Assembly: GCA_910579075.1 (NCBI GenBank)
Contig: CAJTSV010000005.1
Coordinates: 54,244 to 78,479 of the forward strand
Length of the DNA stretch: 24,236 bases
Reading direction: 5' to 3'
From: an uncultured Eubacterium sp.
Lineage (GTDB): Bacteria; Bacillota; Clostridia; Lachnospirales; Lachnospiraceae
Within the stretch, counting starts at the first letter, position 1, and each line of letters begins with the position of its first letter. This document shows positions 23,113-24,236 of the stretch, piece after piece. A program made the position numbers and the translations under genes. The notes below the pieces were generated by a model that saw only the letters and a list, made by a program, of their open reading frames with translations, did no database searches and was not told the origin of the DNA.

Positions 23113-24129
23113 TTATTCAGCGTCATCAGCCCCAAACTGCTGGCTGATTTTTTCGTTTATCTTTTGTTTTGAAAAATTCACGCACTGGATAACGGATTGC
23201 TTTACCTCGGGTGCCTTTGCGCTCCCATGTGTCTTGACTACCAGCCCTTTTAAGCCGAGCATCGGCGCGCCGCCGTACTGGGACGCATCAAAGCCTTTCA
23301 GCGTTTTTTTCAATGCAGGCTTGATAAGTGCTGCTCCGATTTTTGTGCGAAGGGAACTCATCAGTGTTTTTTTCACTTCTGAAAGAAGCATGGAGCTGGT
23401 TCCTTCAAACAGCTTTAAAATCACATTTCCTGTAAACGCTTCACAGACTATCACATCTGCGGCCCCATACGGAATGTCCCTTGCTTCAATGCTGCCGGTA
23501 AAATGTATGTCCCTGCATGCTTTTAACAGCGGCATCGTTTCTTTGACAAGGGCATTTCCCTTTTCTTCCTCTGCCCCGATATTGACAATGGCCACGCGCG
23601 GATTCGCAATCCCGACAACATGCTGCATGTAAATCGAACCCATTTTAGCAAACTGCACAAGATGGGACGGCCGGGCATCTACGTTTGCGCCGCAGTCAAT
23701 CAGCAAGGACACTCCCCTGGATGTGGGTATCAGCGGTGCAAGCGGCGGGCGCTCCACGCCTTTGAGCCTTCCGACTATCAGCTGTCCCCCTGCCAGGACG
23801 GCTCCGGTGCTGCCAGCGGATATAAAGGCATCTGCCTGCCCGTGCTTTACCATGTTCAGTCCGGTTACAATGGAAGAATTTTTCTTTTTGCGGATAGCTG
23901 CAACAGGCGGCTCTGCCATTTCAATGACTTCTTCGGCAAAGACTGTCGTGACACGGCTGGCATCATAGCTGTATTTTTTCAGTTCTGCTTCCAGGGGCCC
24001 CTGCTGCCCGGTGAAAATCAGTGCCAGATTTTTCTGCTTTTCCAGTGCCTGCAAAGCGCCCTTTACAATTTCTCCCGGCGCATTGTCCCCGCCCATGGCA
24101 TCGACGGCTACCCTGACCTTTGTACTCAT
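23113..24129 (-). CDS. plsX: Phosphate acyltransferase PlsX
   Basis: A 338-residue PlsX, which converts acyl-ACP and phosphate to acyl-phosphate, the donor for PlsY in phosphatidic-acid synthesis. Marks: VAVDAMGGDNAP (8-19), the AFISAGSTGAVLAGG turn, LIDCGANVDARP, and VCEAFTGNVILK, all conserved in the family. The start at 24129 follows AGGAGG at 5 nt; an upstream in-frame extension lacks similarity. It is the first gene of the run plsX-acpP-rnc-smc-ftsY-ilvA. Confidence 0.96.
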   Translation of the reverse strand: MSTKVRVAVDAMGGDNAPGEIVKGALQALEKQKNLALIFTGQQGPLEAELKKYSYDASRVTTVFAEEVIEMAEPPVAAIRKKKNSSIVTGLNMVKHGQADAFISAGSTGAVLAGGQLIVGRLKGVERPPLAPLIPTSRGVSLLIDCGANVDARPSHLVQFAKMGSIYMQHVVGIANPRVAIVNIGAEEEKGNALVKETMPLLKACRDIHFTGSIEARDIPYGAADVIVCEAFTGNVILKLFEGTSSMLLSEVKKTLMSSLRTKIGAALIKPALKKTLKGFDASQYGGAPMLGLKGLVVKTHGSAKAPEVKQSVIQCVNFSKQKINEKISQQFGADDAE

Positions 24130-24196
24130 GTGAACCTCCTGTGTGGATGCGTTGTTGTAGTTGCTGATTCCCATACACTGGTAATAAATCATTTCC

Positions 24197-24225
24197 AATA
24201 TACTATATGTGATTCTATAAATCAA
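24197..24225 (-). promoter_or_regulatory. Candidate promoter of the plsX operon
   Basis: TTGATT (24225-24220), a 17-nt spacer and TATATT (24202-24197), about 70 nt before the plsX start. The surrounding DNA is A+T-rich and no FapR-like operator was recognised. Genes beyond the window edge could also read in. Confidence 0.5.
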
Positions 24226-24236
24226 TATAAAAATTA

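Noticed and set aside
1..24236. Search for CRISPR arrays, tRNA/rRNA genes, insertion sequences and phage genes
   Set aside because: No regularly spaced repeats, cloverleaf, transposase, integrase or terminal inverted repeats could be seen by reading.

Overview
The window looks like a chromosomal segment of a Firmicutes anaerobe, most likely a Lachnospiraceae-type member of Clostridia. Grounds: strong AGGAGG-type ribosome binding sites, a T-box riboswitch on aspS-gatCAB, the plsX-acpP-rnc-smc-ftsY order, moderate G+C, and secreted Ig-like and RCGxMDG proteins of a kind I associate with gut clostridia. No rRNA, tRNA, CRISPR array, insertion sequence or phage gene was seen. Assignment is by reading only; no database search was run.

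Left part (1-5.2 kb) is accessory. On the minus strand lie an FrhB-type protein and a polysaccharide pyruvyl transferase family protein, a pair that fits surface-polysaccharide decoration. Upstream is a two-gene MNT nucleotidyltransferase/HEPN module with overlapping frames, a known toxin-antitoxin architecture. On the plus strand follow an AlkC-type DNA alkylation-repair gene broken by an internal deletion with frameshift, and a secreted Ig-like protein.

Middle part (5.2-16.1 kb): a minus-strand operon with its own TTGACA/TATACT promoter encodes a ROK glucokinase, a membrane-anchored GT2 glycosyltransferase and an LPG-synthase/flippase-like membrane protein. Next is the aspS-gatC-gatA-gatB operon for tRNA-dependent amidation. 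It is preceded by a promoter, a T-box leader and a strong terminator. The putative specifier region reads GAAC, in which Glu (GAA) and Asn (AAC) codons overlap, the arrangement described for the dual-specificity T-box of Clostridium acetobutylicum. Further right are a REC/HD-GYP response regulator, a divergent alpha/beta hydrolase, a bidirectional terminator, and a small HPr-like protein lacking the phosphorylatable histidine.

Right part (16.3-24.2 kb): one minus-strand housekeeping operon, plsX-acpP-rnc-smc-ftsY-ilvA, spans phospholipid and fatty-acid synthesis, RNA processing, chromosome condensation, protein targeting and threonine deamination. A promoter can be proposed upstream of plsX. 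A stem-loop sits between acpP and rnc. ilvA overlaps the end of ftsY by 7 nt.

The most noteworthy items are the GAAC T-box, the MNT/HEPN module, the scarred alkC gene with a palindrome upstream, and the histidine-less HPr-like protein. I found no clearly unprecedented system.
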